From: Epiperipatus broadwayi
Taxonomy: Eukaryota; Onychophora; Udeonychophora; Euonychophora; Peripatidae
Length of the DNA stretch: 64,000 nucleotides
Reading direction: 5' to 3'
NCBI GenBank assembly: GCA_028023455.1
Contig: JAQFVV010000143.1
Coordinates: 1,588,001-1,652,000, forward strand
The notes beneath the pieces were generated by a model. That model worked only from the letters and a program-made list of their open reading frames with translations. It was not told the origin of the DNA and did not search any database. Position numbers and translations under genes: made by a program. Every line of letters begins with the position of its first letter. The stretch's first letter is position 1. Of the stretch, positions 50,265 through 62,159 are shown piece after piece.

Positions 50265-50545
50265 ATTGGACTATTTCCATCATCTAATATGTGTGTTGAA
50301 TGTCTTTAGAAAAGTTTTAATTTTTAGTTAAATATTCCAAATGCATTCAACTGTTAGTAATATCACAGCAAACAGGTTAGTATATGCACCAACTGTTAGT
50401 AATATCACAGCAAACAAATGTTAATAATATCACAGCAAACAGATTAGTATATGCACTAACTGTTAGTAATATCACAGCAAACAGGTTAGTATACGCACAA
50501 CGTTTCGAGAGGTATTTTTCTCCCCTCTTCACAAACCTTCAGAAA
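50265..50545 (-). repeat. PLE-like terminal region with tandem units
   Basis: Four copies of TGTTAGTAATATCACAGCAA (one with TTAATAATA) lie at 50351, 50393, 50418 and 50460. Next to them is the minus-strand sequence GTGAAGA, a GC-rich stem, and CGAAACG. On the left, ACTATTTCCATCATCTAA and TGTTGAATGT also occur at 59300. The composite resembles the partial LTR of a Penelope-like element, but no PLE coding sequence adjoins it. Confidence 0.45.
50502..50532 (-). ncRNA. Hammerhead-like motif, weaker
   Basis: GTGAAGA (50532-50526), a G-rich strand, a loop, CCTCTC and GAAAC (50506-50502) mimic the hammerhead order. The first core base is G instead of C and stem II needs G-U pairs, so this is at best a decayed ribozyme. 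Confidence 0.3.
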
Positions 50546-53500
50546 AACAATAGTTTATTATTGTCTGTTATTCAATTAAGAAATCTTAATTACATTTTTA
50601 CTTCAATCGTTCTTTAAAGAGAAAGGTGCAACCACTTTATCAAACATAATATCAAAGTACCTAAACATTTTATATTTTCCATTAATTCTGAACTTATACT
50701 TTAACTTGTTCTCATATATACTGAACCTTGTTCAAAATAATTAGGGCACAATAATCAAATAATACAAAAGTAATACATAAGGTGCTATTCATATAATAAT
50801 TTCAGCAATAATAACCCTGATTACCCTACTAATGGTAAGTAATACAGATATCTCTCATCATTATAGCTTGTCAGAGACTTTGCCAACAGAGGCTCAGAAA
50901 GATTTACACTGAATATAACAGTGATAAAATGAAAGGCACTGGTAGTCATAATGAAGTTTAATTGAGAGTAAGATAAAGACAGACTGCTATTTTAAAAAAA
51001 ATGTATTAAAATCATATATCTCACTCTTTGGACCAAGACATAGCTGCCAAAGACAAAGATAATAGAGACTCTGATAAATCCCAGAAATTATAAAGGTAGG
51101 CAATTATTTATCTCATATCTACAACTTTCATTTACTCTACTAACAAAATAATATTATTTAAAGCACTAAACTGTTTTTTGGATTTAAAGAAAATTGTTAA
51201 CCGATACCTTTAATGTAAAATACTTGACTATCACACTTAGAAAACTTTCTTAATAGTTAATTTAAATAATGAAGAATTATAAAATTAATAAATCTCAGGT
51301 GACAATAATAAACTTAACCTAGACCATGATTAATCAATTATTGTTAATTACTAAAAGAAAAATAAATAACTCATCCATAGAGGGAAATTAATGAAAAGCA
51401 TAAAATATTATATTAACAACACTTATTAGTTATAAAGTTACTGAATATAAATCACACAGAAATGATTTCTTACTAAACATATATGTTTATCAAACTACAA
51501 TGACTAAAAACTAGATTACTGGATATAAATAAAGCTTTTACATTTTACCAGAAGTCTTTTATTCTATAGACTTTTGATTTTAGGAGCATGTACTCTAATT
51601 GAGTGTTCAAGTTAGCGGGTAGTTGAGAAGGAAGCTTCGATATACAGGTTGTTGATCAGCAAAACAATAGGTCAGTCGGGTCAGTAGTTTATACCATGAT
51701 GAGAATTTGTTATGATTGAGAGATGAGTTCATCAATGGGATAGCCTTTAGTCACACATACTGTCAATAAAAAAAATGGAAATGGTTGATTCTTTCATTTT
51801 TCTGGTGACTGCTTGGTTTCTTTTAAATGGGCCACGTATCACATGGTAATTGCAGGTTACCACCATAGATGCTTCTTTGGAAAATTTAATAGTGATGAAT
51901 GGCAAAGTAACTGGAACTTTTAATCACAAAAAAAGTGTAGAATAATAATAATTCACGTTCACTAAGGAGTTGAAGAAAAGTGAATGAATTTACTAATTTT
52001 TTTTAGCTTATATATATATCTCCAGTTCTATTATTCCCCCACCTGTTTTCTTGGAAACATCTAGAATTGGCATTAATTAAAAATAACTTCAGATAATCTA
52101 GTATTTTAACTACTAATTAAATTATTAACTCCAAACTAATTACTTCAGAATTTAATCTTAACGCTGCCCACTGTAAGTACAATAGACTTCATATCAACAT
52201 AATTAATAAAAAACATCGTCCCTTACATTTGGCATTATTTGAAATAAATAAAAAATAAACTTTTACAAACATCACGCAATTTTCTCTTTAAAGTTCTTTT
52301 TTCTTACAAAATGATTTAGAAAGTTATTCGCGTGTATGTGCGTTATATATATCACACTCGTTGAAAAATTATAAGATAAAAAATTTTAATAACAAAATTT
52401 AAAATTTTTATAACTTAAATATAATCTTTAACCCTTCTCCGACATTTGGAAAATATAAATTTCTATCTTTTTATATTTTGAAACAGGACGAATAAGCATT
52501 TCAATACATAATAATAAAATATTTATTACATTTATAAATGAATAAATACTATTTAGAAAAACTCTTATTCCGCTGCATTAACGATTTATTCACAATATAG
52601 TCAACATTTACTATTTCAAATTTTTTATGTTAGAATAAATTGTTTAATTATTAATTATATATGCATTATTTTTTTAATAAATACAATAGCTTATTTATAA
52701 ACAAATCAGAATGGATATTAATAAATTATCTTCTATTTTGACTTATGTAAAAAAAAAAAAATGTTTGCAACGTCATCTACAATGCAAATTGTGGAGTTAT
52801 ATTTATGTGCAAATTAAAATAAGTAAATCATTCATTCCATAAATATTTGTACTCATTCATGAACGATTGTTTCTTTATCGAAATACAGGTTATATTGTAA
52901 AAAAAAAAAAAAAATGGATATATAAATAAATTTTAATGCTATGCTATGAGATAACTTGTAGGTTTGTTAATATTTTTATGAAAAATAATCTTTTATTAGT
53001 TTTGGATAGTAAATAGATATTGTAAGTAGTCTTTAAGATAAAATTAAATGATTAAATCAGATGGATATCTTAAATTTTCTACTTACATTTCTTTTCATTG
53101 TCTACATGTTAATAAGCTTGCATATTATATTATTGTAAAGTGACAAATTCACTTTACTATTTTTTTGTGCTTTTTTTAAATCAACATTTATATCTTCCAG
53201 TATTTCAAGTGGTATGCAATTTTCTTCCGGATATAAATGATTCTACATTATTTTAATGTCTTTACAATATGTAAATGGAAACGTTAGTAAAAATAACTTC
53301 AATAAAAAATAATCAAAGCATTGAAGTGTGAAATTGCCATCTTAAAATAATGCAATATAATATTATGATACTCAATGCAAATAAAGAGAAAAGTTAATGA
53401 AAAAATATTACCAGACAATCAATTTTGGAACTTGAGATAAGTCTTAGAAATGCAACTTTCAGAGCACTGGACAATAAGATGTGTTTATATATTTTTGTGC

Positions 53501-53699
53501 TACTAGTTTAATAAAAAATAGATTTTAAAATATTATGTTTTACTTTAGTATCTATTTCAACTCACCACCTGAAATAGTTTTCTCACTATGAGAATGAGTC
53601 TGTGAAAAAATAATTATAGTGCATGGTATATAAAATATTAAAAAACCCTATAATTTTATTATTCATGATAATAATAATAAATTTATTTATATTTTTTAT
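50546..53699. other. AT-rich non-coding stretch
   Basis: No gene, RNA or repeat with a second copy was found. A slightly GC-richer island lies at 51590-51850. A-runs of 10-15 bases lie near 52751 and 52900. Confidence 0.4.
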
Positions 53700-55026
53700 A
53701 CATTTATTCTAATATTTGTAAAACTAAAAAAGTAATGAAAATACTAAAATGTGGAATTGACACCATAAAACAATGTAGCACAAATAAGTTGAGATATAAG
53801 AAGAAAATATGGAACTATTGCTAAAAAGAGAGATGACATCAGGAAAAGTGTGGAAATTTTTTATAAAAATTATATAGTAATAAAAAATAAATAAATTCAA
53901 GTATCCCCTATTATATCTTCTGAATTGCCCAGTATTTTAACTGAAGTGAGATATGCAAAGAAGGGGAAAGCTCCAGGTAGTGATGGAATTATTGATATCT
54001 TAAAAGAAGTAGATGAAAAAATAGAAAAATTGGCAAAGTTATAAACCAAATGCATAAATGATAAAGATGTATTAGATGATTAGAAGAATGCAGTAGTAAT
54101 ATTAAATATTTAAGAAAGATGATAAAGAAGATATTAAAAATTACAGACCTATCAGTTACATAAAATTTTTATAATAATTACAACTCATGTACAGCAAACT
54201 TTGGAATATAAATAAGCTGGATTTAAAAGTGATTTTTCAGCACAGTGGATTATATCTGAGTATTGAGAGAAATTATAAAAGAACTAGTCAATATGAATTG
54301 CCATTATGATTTGCATTTGTAGATCATGAAAAGGCATTTGTATGATGGTTAAAGCATTTGATATCAAGATATAGAACAGGGTATTATATATTCTGAAAAA
54401 ATATTTATTAAATTGCAAGCACAATGATTAAATTACATGGTAATACTAAAAGGATTAATGTTGAGAGAGATGTATGACAGGGTGATTCTATGTCTCCAAG
54501 ACTTTTTACATTAAGTACTTTGTGGATTAAAATGAGAAGTTAAAGGAGTAAAAGTAAGTGAAGTTTATTTAAGTCATCTAGATTTTGCAGATGTGATTAT
54601 TTTTTTGCAAATAATGCTTCAGAGCTTCAGGAAATATTGCAAGTTATCAGATAAAGGTAAAAAAGTAAAACTAATGATAAATACTAAAAAGACTATTCAG
54701 TGGATATTCTCAGAAAAAAAAAAAGATAACTACAAATATCTTGGTTAGAGTATGAAATTAATCATAGAATTAAAATTGAATGGAATGATTTTGGTAGAAA
54801 TATTTAATATTAAAAAGAAATCTGTGTATACGTTTGAAAAGGAACATTTTTAATGGATGTATGTATTCTACCATATTTTATTTATTAATATTAGGGCAAT
54901 GCAATAACTTTATACCACATGATATAGCATGGAGAGATTTGTACTATGGGTAACAAGAAGAGATTGCAAATGAATATATTGATGAGATAACTTGCAGATA
55001 TTACTGACATTATTGAAAGAATTAAG

Positions 55027-55038
55027 AGATTGAAATGG
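55027..55038 (+). repeat. 12-bp target-site duplication, left copy
   Basis: AGATTGAAATGG occurs here and again at 55409-55420. In the intact LINE the matching codons (RLKWSW) are continuous, so one copy is the original site and the other a duplication. Confidence 0.85.
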
Positions 55039-55408
55039 ATAAAACAGGCAAAACTCTCCATACAGTAGTGCCACTCAGTGCAATCCAGAGTGATCAATGG
55101 ATGCCAGAAGGCTTGTGCATAAAATCCCTATCTAATGCCTACTCATCCAATATCCCCAGATTAATTTTTAGCTTGTGGATTTTGTCAGTGAGGAACTTTG
55201 GATCTGAGAGCACTGCACCTCACCCTCAGAGCTAGAAACTAGTCTGAGGACATTGGATGAGTAGGCACTAGATAGGGATTTTTGCACAAGCCTTCTGGCA
55301 TCCATTGATTACTCTGGCTTGCACTGAGTGGCACTACTGTATGGAGAGTTTTACCTGTATTAATAACAGTTATGAGCAAGCATAAGAAATGGTGATCATG
55401 TGATGTTT
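55039..55408 (+). repeat. Foldback family A, full copy in an RTE LINE
   Basis: The two arms of about 140 bp are inverted copies (GGCAAAACTCTCCATACAGT outside, ACTCATCCAATATCC inside). The centre holds GTCAGTGAGGAACTTTGGAT and GAGAGCACTGCACC. A 45-base tail beyond the right arm ends CATCATGTGATGTTT-like. Its exact limits are given by the 12-bp duplication, so this copy defines the unit: 370 bp, no coding capacity, asymmetric tail. A 12-bp duplication is more like endonuclease-primed retroposition than a classic cut-and-paste TIR transposon, though neither is proven. Confidence 0.88.
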
Positions 55409-55420
55409 AGATTGAAATGG
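55409..55420 (+). repeat. 12-bp target-site duplication, right copy
   Basis: AGATTGAAATGG again, followed directly by the rest of the LINE frame (AGCTGGGTTGG). Confidence 0.85.
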
Positions 55421-55640
55421 AGCTGGGTTGGATATATTTCTAGAAGAGGTGATAATAGATGGACAGTTGAAATTTTAAATAGGATCCTGAGAGATTATAA
55501 AAGACCTAGAAATAAACCACATTTGAGATGGATAGATGAAATAAGAAAATGTGCTGGTATGTAATGGAGAAAAGAAGCGAGAGATTAGAATAACTGGATT
55601 AAATTTGGTGAGACCTTCATCCTGCAGTGAAGGGAACAAT

Positions 55641-57289
55641 TGATTACTTGGTTTATTTCTTGGCAAAAAGCAACCTTAGTCTATATAATATGTAATAGTT
55701 ATTAAATTTGAAGATTTATAAAACACATTTAAATTGAACGTTAGAACATACAATTAACTTATGGAGGAATTAATTATTTTAAAAAATCATGCTTTCACAT
55801 TTAATTTATCTGCGTTTTACAAACTTGCAAATTTAATATTAATTATGCAATTATGAAATTTTACATAGATTATTGTTGCTTTTTGCTGAGAAATAAATAA
55901 GTAAAGACTTCAATTGTTTTTTTTCTCTCTGATATGTTACTTTACAGCATCATTACTTTTGGCAGTAATGAACAACTCTGGAGAGTTTTAAGTTTCAATC
56001 ACTGCCCATAAAGAAAATTCTTCTGAATTCTTCAGTAATAGAAAATAAATTACCTAAAATGAAATTTAGTTGTCTTTTGGGAAAATAATTTATCGAACGA
56101 TGTTATTTTCTTGGAAAGAAAATGTGCTTACAGACTTGAGCAACTTAATTTTTAATCTTTAAAATGTAAGATAATTAAGACAAAAACTTCAATTTTGCTT
56201 AAAGAAATATTTAACATTTAATTGTCTTATTTTGTTATTTATTATCATTTATTTTTTATACAACATACCCACGCACATATATATATATTATCTATTAACT
56301 TATGAAAAGCCTAGAATTTTAAGGGTTATACATTCAGTTAGTTGTCATATAATTATTGATTAATAAACAGAAAAAAAAATTATAAACCATCATCTGGGGG
56401 ATATTCTCATTCACTGTTTTTCTATAGACTGATGTAAAAGAACTTTTATCCTGAAGAAGTATGTTTAAAGTTATTTTCCTATTTATTGCAATTTGTTGGT
56501 GTGGAACATCATTCTATATAATGGCATCTATTTGAGGCTTTCAAATTATATGAAATGATAACATAATATAAATTTTAATATCAAACTAAAATGCATTTTC
56601 TTTTACATTAAAATTTGCATATATGTCAATAATATTACTGTAGAACTTCACAATAATCATTTTCTATTTAATGGCAATATGCCACAATGTCATTTCTATT
56701 AATTCATATACTCACAATATTTCCACAGTTTTTTGATGACATTATCTATCTGTTTATATCAACTTATTTTGCAATTGACAATTTTATAATTTATTATATC
56801 CTGTATAATACCTATGTTAACAAAATGGTGTATATACCTAATGCTTGTGCTAAAAAGATTTTTCTAAATTTAAGTGATTATCCATGCAATAAATATGTAT
56901 TTATTTTTAAATACCACTTTGTATAATGAAATTATTTTTACACAACTAACATCTAAATTTGAATACTATAATATATACATGCACCTCAGGGAGCAGTTTT
57001 ATTTTAAAGATGAGCAATTTGAAAATAAATTATTAACAGTGAATTTGAAAGTCCTTATTTGTTCTTATATTTTATTATTTATAAATTTAGCTAAGAATGA
57101 TTTTTAAATTTTCCTCTTTCTGTGCCATCTTCTCAGCATCTTTTTTGTTTAGATAAGCTTTACTCTTTACTTCTTCATTGTTACATGGAGCAAGTAACTC
57201 CACTGTACTTCAGTTGTTTTTTTGTTAATGGCCTTTTAGGTTTTCTCCATATGAATAGGAGGAATTCACTTTTTGAATAATGAGAATTA
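55641..57289. other. AT-rich non-coding stretch
   Basis: No gene is recognised. Open frames at 56687-56926 and 56874-57107 (plus) overlap and have no motif. Confidence 0.4.
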
Positions 57290-57297
57290 TAGATTAT

Positions 57298-57375
57298 GGG
57301 GGGGGGGGGCAGAATTTTAGAGATGCATAGATGGGGGTCTTTAACAAAATAAAAAGGTTGGGAATACTGCTTTAG
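57298..57375 (-). mobile_element. hAT-like terminal fragment
   Basis: On the minus strand CAGTATTCCCAACCTTTTT starts near 57374, close to the CAGNGNTTCNCAACC ends of hAT elements, followed by GACCCCCAT and a C12 run (57309-57298). The element would extend leftward. Its other end was not found. Confidence 0.4.
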
Positions 57376-57671
57376 ACCATTAATATATTTTCTGTTTATC
57401 TAATACTTAAGTTATTTTAACTTAAACACAGGCTTATTATATACCTATGTCTATATATGTTATTTTAGATATTATTGTAATTGTTAATTCATAAAAAATA
57501 TTCAGTAAAACTTTGTTATTTTCAAAACATAACAGAATTTTAAAAAAAAAAATCTAAAAGAATCACAACCTGAATATAAAGTATAATATTTTAAGTTGTA
57601 TGTTTATTTTTTTAATTCATATTTGAGTCATTATGAGTAAAGAAAAATATATTTTAAGAGTAAACAAGATA

Positions 57672-57789
57672 TTAAACCATTAAACATCACATGCACCTGA
57701 GTAGTGCTACCTATGGAGAGTTTTGCCTCTGTGAAAAATAGCTTGTGCAAGCATAAAGAATGGAAATCATGTGATGTTTGCTGGTTTAA
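57672..57789 (+). repeat. 118-bp MITE ending like foldback family A
   Basis: The ends are 22-bp inverted copies (20 of 22 match) with AAACATCACATG inside and TTAAACCA outside, flanked by TA on both sides. The interior carries TATGGAGAGTTTTGCCT and CAAGCATAA, the right-arm and tail sequence of family A. This is the only copy here with plain TIRs. Confidence 0.7.
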
Positions 57790-58007
57790 TACCAATCCTG
57801 TCTAATCGGATTATGACATCTGTGGTTATTGAAGAATCAATGACAACAAAAAGTATGGATGCTGAATTGAGTTCAGATTTATATAACTATACAAGCTAAT
57901 GAGCTTAGCTTGAAAACATTATTGTGTTTTCATTTTGGACTCAAAGCTTTATAGTTATCTAAAAAAGTAAAAAATGACTGCTGGAGGATTGCATTAGATA
58001 CTAAGAT

Positions 58008-58110
58008 CTAGGTGCAGTGCTCTCAGATCCAAGGTTTCTTACTCATGAAAGCTACAAGCTAGAAACTAGTCTGGGGAGATTGAATGAGTAGGCACTAGAT
58101 AGGATTTAAT
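58008..58110 (-). repeat. Foldback family A, core fragment
   Basis: GGTGCAGTGCTCTCAGATCC, GCTAGAAACTAGTCTGGGG and GAGTAGGCACTAGATAGG match the core and one arm of 55039-55408. The outer arms are missing. Confidence 0.7.
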
Positions 58111-58299
58111 AAGTGAGCATACAGTTGCTATCTAGGGGCCAGACAATGTTTGCAATGGTGAATGTGAATATGCATAATATAGAAGAGAAACATATAATTA
58201 TTTTTTGTGTAGTTGTGCAAATATGGATATAACATGTTAAATAAAATACAATAGATATAACATGTTAAATAAAATACAATATTTAAAATGTTTTTCAAC

Positions 58300-59037
58300 A
58301 TGACTACAAAGAAAAGACTGAGAAAAACATTAGATGAGCATCATGATTTTAAAACTGAATAGACTGAATCTTTCATGTTTATCATAAACTCAGAAGGCCT
58401 TCCAACCTATCTTATTTGTCAAGAAACACTGGCACAAAACAACAAGTATAATTTAGAGAGATACTTCCAACAAAACATGCCACATTTGCCTTAAAATATC
58501 CTGTCAATGACATGAGAAAATGAGCAATTGAAGAATTTCAGAAAAATATTCAAAAATCAAACTTTATTTGATTACTGAAGCCAGTCTGCCAATATTATTA
58601 CAATAGCAAGCTTTGTAGTAATTCAGGAAATCACTAAGAGAGGAAAAACATTCACAGATGGTAAGTACATAAAATGTTTTGTTAAAGCATCTGAAGAACT
58701 TTTTTGTGATTTACAGAGATTTTAAATAAAATTAAAAACAGGCCATTATCTGCCAAAACAATAGCAGATAGAACAGTTAAAATGTCCTTAAATGTAGCCA
58801 ACCAACAAATTGAGGACATTAAATTATCTTCAGCTTTATCTATTGCAGTGGATGAGTCTTGCGACATTAAGAGCACAACCCAGATTTCCCTTTACATGTG
58901 CTATATATCATCTGAAGGTCCAAGAGAAGAACTTTTAGGATTATTGCCACTCAAGGGCCAAACGCAAGAAGAGGACATAACAAATGTTGTTATTGAATGC
59001 ATAGAAAAAGCCATATCATACTTGATAAAATTGTAAA
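58300..59037 (+). pseudogene. hAT-type transposase (GTF2IRD2/ZBED-like), decayed
   Basis: The plus strand encodes, across several frames, the N-terminal half of a domesticated-GTF2IRD2-like hAT transposase: TESFMFIINSEGLPTYLICQ and NNKYNLERYF (BED-like zinc-finger part), ASFVVIQEI and TFTDGKYIKCF, then from 58782 RTVKMSLNVANQQIEDIK-type sequence, LSIAVDESCDIKSTTQISLY (the conserved hAT DEStD segment) and EELLGLLPLKGQT. An in-frame TAG near codon 21 and several frameshifts disable it. The C-terminal dimerisation region is missing after 59037. The hAT-like end at 57.37 kb faces away, so the two may come from different elements. Confidence 0.8.
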
Positions 59038-59296
59038 AGGGTTTGTTTCAATTTTAAAAGAAAATAATCATGAAGTGATTACTTTCAATACTCTCTTTAT
59101 TTCTATTTTAAAATATTCTCTATTATCATTTATTCTTTTCTTTACACTTCTTCTAACTTTATTATTTCAGTTCTCTCATCTATGTCTTACAAATCTTTTT
59201 CTGTTTTTAAATACCCTCTTGATTTTTTTCAAGGTAGTACATTTATATTTGCCTGAAGGTTTGTGATGATGGTATATTAGGTATGATAATATATCA

Positions 59297-59512
59297 GACT
59301 ATTTCCATCAACTATCATTAAATGTTGAATGTATAGAAAATCTTTATTTAAACTTCAAATACAAAAAACTTGTTAGTAATAACACACAAATAGATTAACC
59401 AGTGTTGTATATATGTGTGTTGTGTGTTATTACTAACAAATTGTTTGTATTTGTAAAGTTTAATTAAAGTTTAAATTTTTCTATAGATTCTACATTTAAT
59501 GATATATAATGA
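59297..59512. repeat. Palindromic element, about 215 bp
   Basis: Arms of about 80 bp share CATTAAATGTTGAAT, TATAGAAAA, GTTAGTAATAACACACAA (with small indels on the right arm). The left flank ACTATTTCCATCA matches 50272. Probably related to the PLE-like terminal repeat at 50265-50545. Confidence 0.7.
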
Positions 59513-59514
59513 AT

Positions 59515-60310
59515 TTGCAAATAGCTCTTAACAAGCTTTTCAGAATATCCCAACCACAGACCAGTTTCTGCTACTGGTTTCATCAGTGAGGTGCTAGTAT
59601 ATTCAAGCATTAGATTTAAAATACCAGGCCAATCTAATGGATAACTGTTAAGTAGAAAATCTGAAATTTTCAGACATTCATATGTCTTCCAATCTAGCTG
59701 TCTAACTTAAATAGCCATATGGGACTGATCCATGTTCAGATACACCATATATATTAGCTGTAAGAATATAAAATTGCCAAAGCCTTAATAGCAAAAAATA
59801 AAATTACAAAGAAATCAAGTCATATATCATATGACCTAATTTAACAAGCCTGTATTACACATGTTATATAATGAGCTTGCAAATAGCTCTTAACAAGCTT
59901 TTCAGAATATCCTCAGACCTTTTTTTGCTATAACATTTGTATTACAAGCTTCTTAATTTAGGTCATGCAATATATGCCTTGATTTCTTTGTAAATTTTAT
60001 TTTTTGCTATTAAGGTTTTGGCAATTTTACATTGCTAAAGCTATTAATATATGGTGTATCATGAACTTGGTTCAGTCCCATATGGCTATTTAAGTTGGAT
60101 AGCTAAATTGGAAAATATATGAATGTCTGAAAATTTCAGATTTTCTACTTAATAGTAATCCATTATATTAGTCTGGTATTTTAAATCTAACGCTTGAATA
60201 TCCTAGCACTTCACTGAGGAAGCCAGTAGCAGAAACTGGTCTGAGGTTGGAGATATTCTGAAAAGCTTGTTAAAGCTATTTGCAAGCTCATTATATAACA
60301 TTTGTAATAC
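59515..60310. repeat. Large foldback, arms about 380 bp
   Basis: The left arm (59515-59930) and right arm (about 59935-60310) are inverted copies with about 85-90 percent similarity. Landmarks: GCTCTTAACAAGCTTTTCAG at the ends, CAGACCAGTTTCTGCTACTG, CATCAGTGAGGTGCTAG, TCTGAAATTTTCAGA, GGCTATTTAAGTTGG. The end sequence recurs at the centre (59877-59925), so the left half is itself bounded by direct repeats. No open frame. The partial copy at 63925-64000 belongs to the same family. Confidence 0.82.
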
Positions 60311-60362
60311 AAGCTTGTTAAATTAGGTCATATGATATATGACTTGATTTCTTTATAATTAC

Positions 60363-60395
60363 ATTTAATGATAGATGATGGAAATAATCCAACAT
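60363..60395 (-). repeat. Short inverted copy of the 59300 flank
   Basis: Minus-strand ATTATTTCCATCATCTATCA matches the left flank of the palindrome at 59297, so the whole block 59297-60395 is bracketed by inverted sequence. Confidence 0.6.
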
Positions 60396-61722
60396 ATTAT
60401 CAAATTACATTTGTACATTTGATTTTTCTTCTGTTTCTTTTAGTTACTCAATTTACACTTTAATTTAGTAAATAACTTCTTTATTAACTTTCTTTAATGT
60501 TTTCTCTTTGTTTCAAACTATCATTCTCTCTACCAACACATGGTTTATTATCATAATGTCTTTTAACTTCAGATATATTTTATTGTTTATATCCATTTAT
60601 TAGCATATCTTTATTTATTTGTTTAATTGTTGTAATGTTTCTTTTATTACTTGCATCCGTTTTTACATTAGAACTATGTTAAACCATCTATGCCATTTAG
60701 CACAGATATTTATATATTTAAATTAATTGGTATCTATTTAATCCAAACGAATTATTTTTTGTAATAACTCTTACTTTTTGAGATTTAGCTTTTATATCTA
60801 CTTTCCAGAAGTAATTTTTTGTGTGATAATTCTTTCCTTTTTTATCTAGCACAAATCTATCTATGCACATGTACATATATCAACTTACTTTTCAATTAAC
60901 CCACATACTGTGAAAGATTCATTGTCCCCATTGTTGTAACTATTTTTTGCAATTTTTCAACCATTGTTCTATATTAGAACACAATAAATTGGACTTGATT
61001 TGATAAAAATATGTACGCCTGGATCTCATTTTATGCGTATTTTTTAAATGCAATTCATGTTTCTTCTTAATATCTTTTTATATGATTTTCTTTTATGCGA
61101 TAAAGAAGTTCATATTTCACTATATTTATTAGATATCAAAAAATATAAATTATTCATAACTTATTTTGACTTGAAATACTTTTTTCCAAAAATATAACAT
61201 TATATTAGCAGCTAACATGAATATGGCCTGAAGCTATTTAGAAACTTAGCTTCTACATAAATAATCTACTTATATTTATGAGTATAAAAATATTGCAATA
61301 AATATTCAAAAATTTAAAATTTTTAAAATATATTTCATTAGATGTAACAGAAATAAATAAATATTCTTTTAGATTTTTAAAAATAATCAGAAATAACAAA
61401 GATTTTGTAAACTGAAAATAATCTTTCTAGAAATGATAATGTATAATCTTTTTGTTTGGATTGCAATCTCATTTTTTTAATATTTATAGAAACAAAATGT
61501 GAACATTTAAAATTTATTTCAGTAGTAAACAAAAATATTTATCAAATGAAGTCAAATTTATTATTTTCTGATAAGTAATAATCATTTAATCATATATTTT
61601 ATGATGTGTGAGACAAAGAAAAACATCAGAAAATGCTGAAATATGAGTTTGCTGCAATGAACAAGTTCTTAAATTCCAATAAGAACTAAATAATAGTTGT
61701 ATGTCTGTGTAATGTATGTGCA
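60396..61722. other. AT-rich non-coding stretch
   Basis: No gene or repeat was seen. Confidence 0.4.
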
Positions 61723-62012
61723 TGTTTATATTTTCTTTTATACACATATATACATGGAGAAACTTTTAGACAAAAAAAGTTATAATACCTTTTATTGTCT
61801 ACTTAAAAAGAATGCATCTTTAAAATGTGTTTATATTTTCTTTTATACACATACTGTACATGGAGAAACTTTTAGACAGAAAAAAGTTACAAGTAAAAAT
61901 ATTTAAGATCTTTTAATTTCTACTTAAAAAGAATGCATCTTTAAAAGTTTTTAAATATTTTTACTTGTAACTTTTTTCTGTCTAAAAGTTTCTCCATGTA
62001 TATACGTGTATA
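61723..62012. repeat. Direct plus inverted triple repeat, units 65-120 bp
   Basis: Two direct copies (61723-61825 and 61826-61946) share TTTATATTTTCTTTTATACA, ATGGAGAAACTTTTAGACA and AAAGAATGCATCTTTAAAA. A third, inverted copy (61949-62012) pairs almost perfectly with 61842-61905. The resulting hairpin has 64-bp arms. Confidence 0.85.
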
Positions 62013-62159
62013 AAATAAAATTTAACCATTAGTCATTATTAACACACTCATAGAAGTGTGCTATAAATAGAGAGTTGCACTAGTAGAATTGCATTCACTA
62101 AGAGATAGACATAGCAATCTGGATATCATGAGCTTCATAAACAATTAGTAAAATCATCA

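Larger units (their letters stand above)
53700..55640 (+). mobile_element. RTE LINE, decayed plus-strand copy split by a foldback
   Basis: Translated plus-strand pieces follow the same order as the intact copy at 38-40 kb: AKKRDDI, KKGKAPGSDGIID, NYRPIS, AGFKSDFS, VRQGDSMSPRLFT, YLSHLDFAD, then IKRLKW, SWVGYISRRGDNRWTVEIL and RPRNKPHLRWMDEIRKC-like C-terminus. Many stops, frameshifts and small deletions are present, and the FADD box has lost its second D. At the LKW/SWVG junction a 370-bp foldback is inserted (55039-55408) with a 12-bp target duplication. Confidence 0.85.

Noticed and set aside
50345-50500. CRISPR-like array of 20-base units
   Set aside because: Units have variable spacing, the spacers are themselves repetitive, and the genome is clearly eukaryotic.
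56687-57107. Two overlapping plus-strand frames as a membrane protein gene
   Set aside because: Low-complexity AT-driven composition, no motif, no promoter or splice signals.
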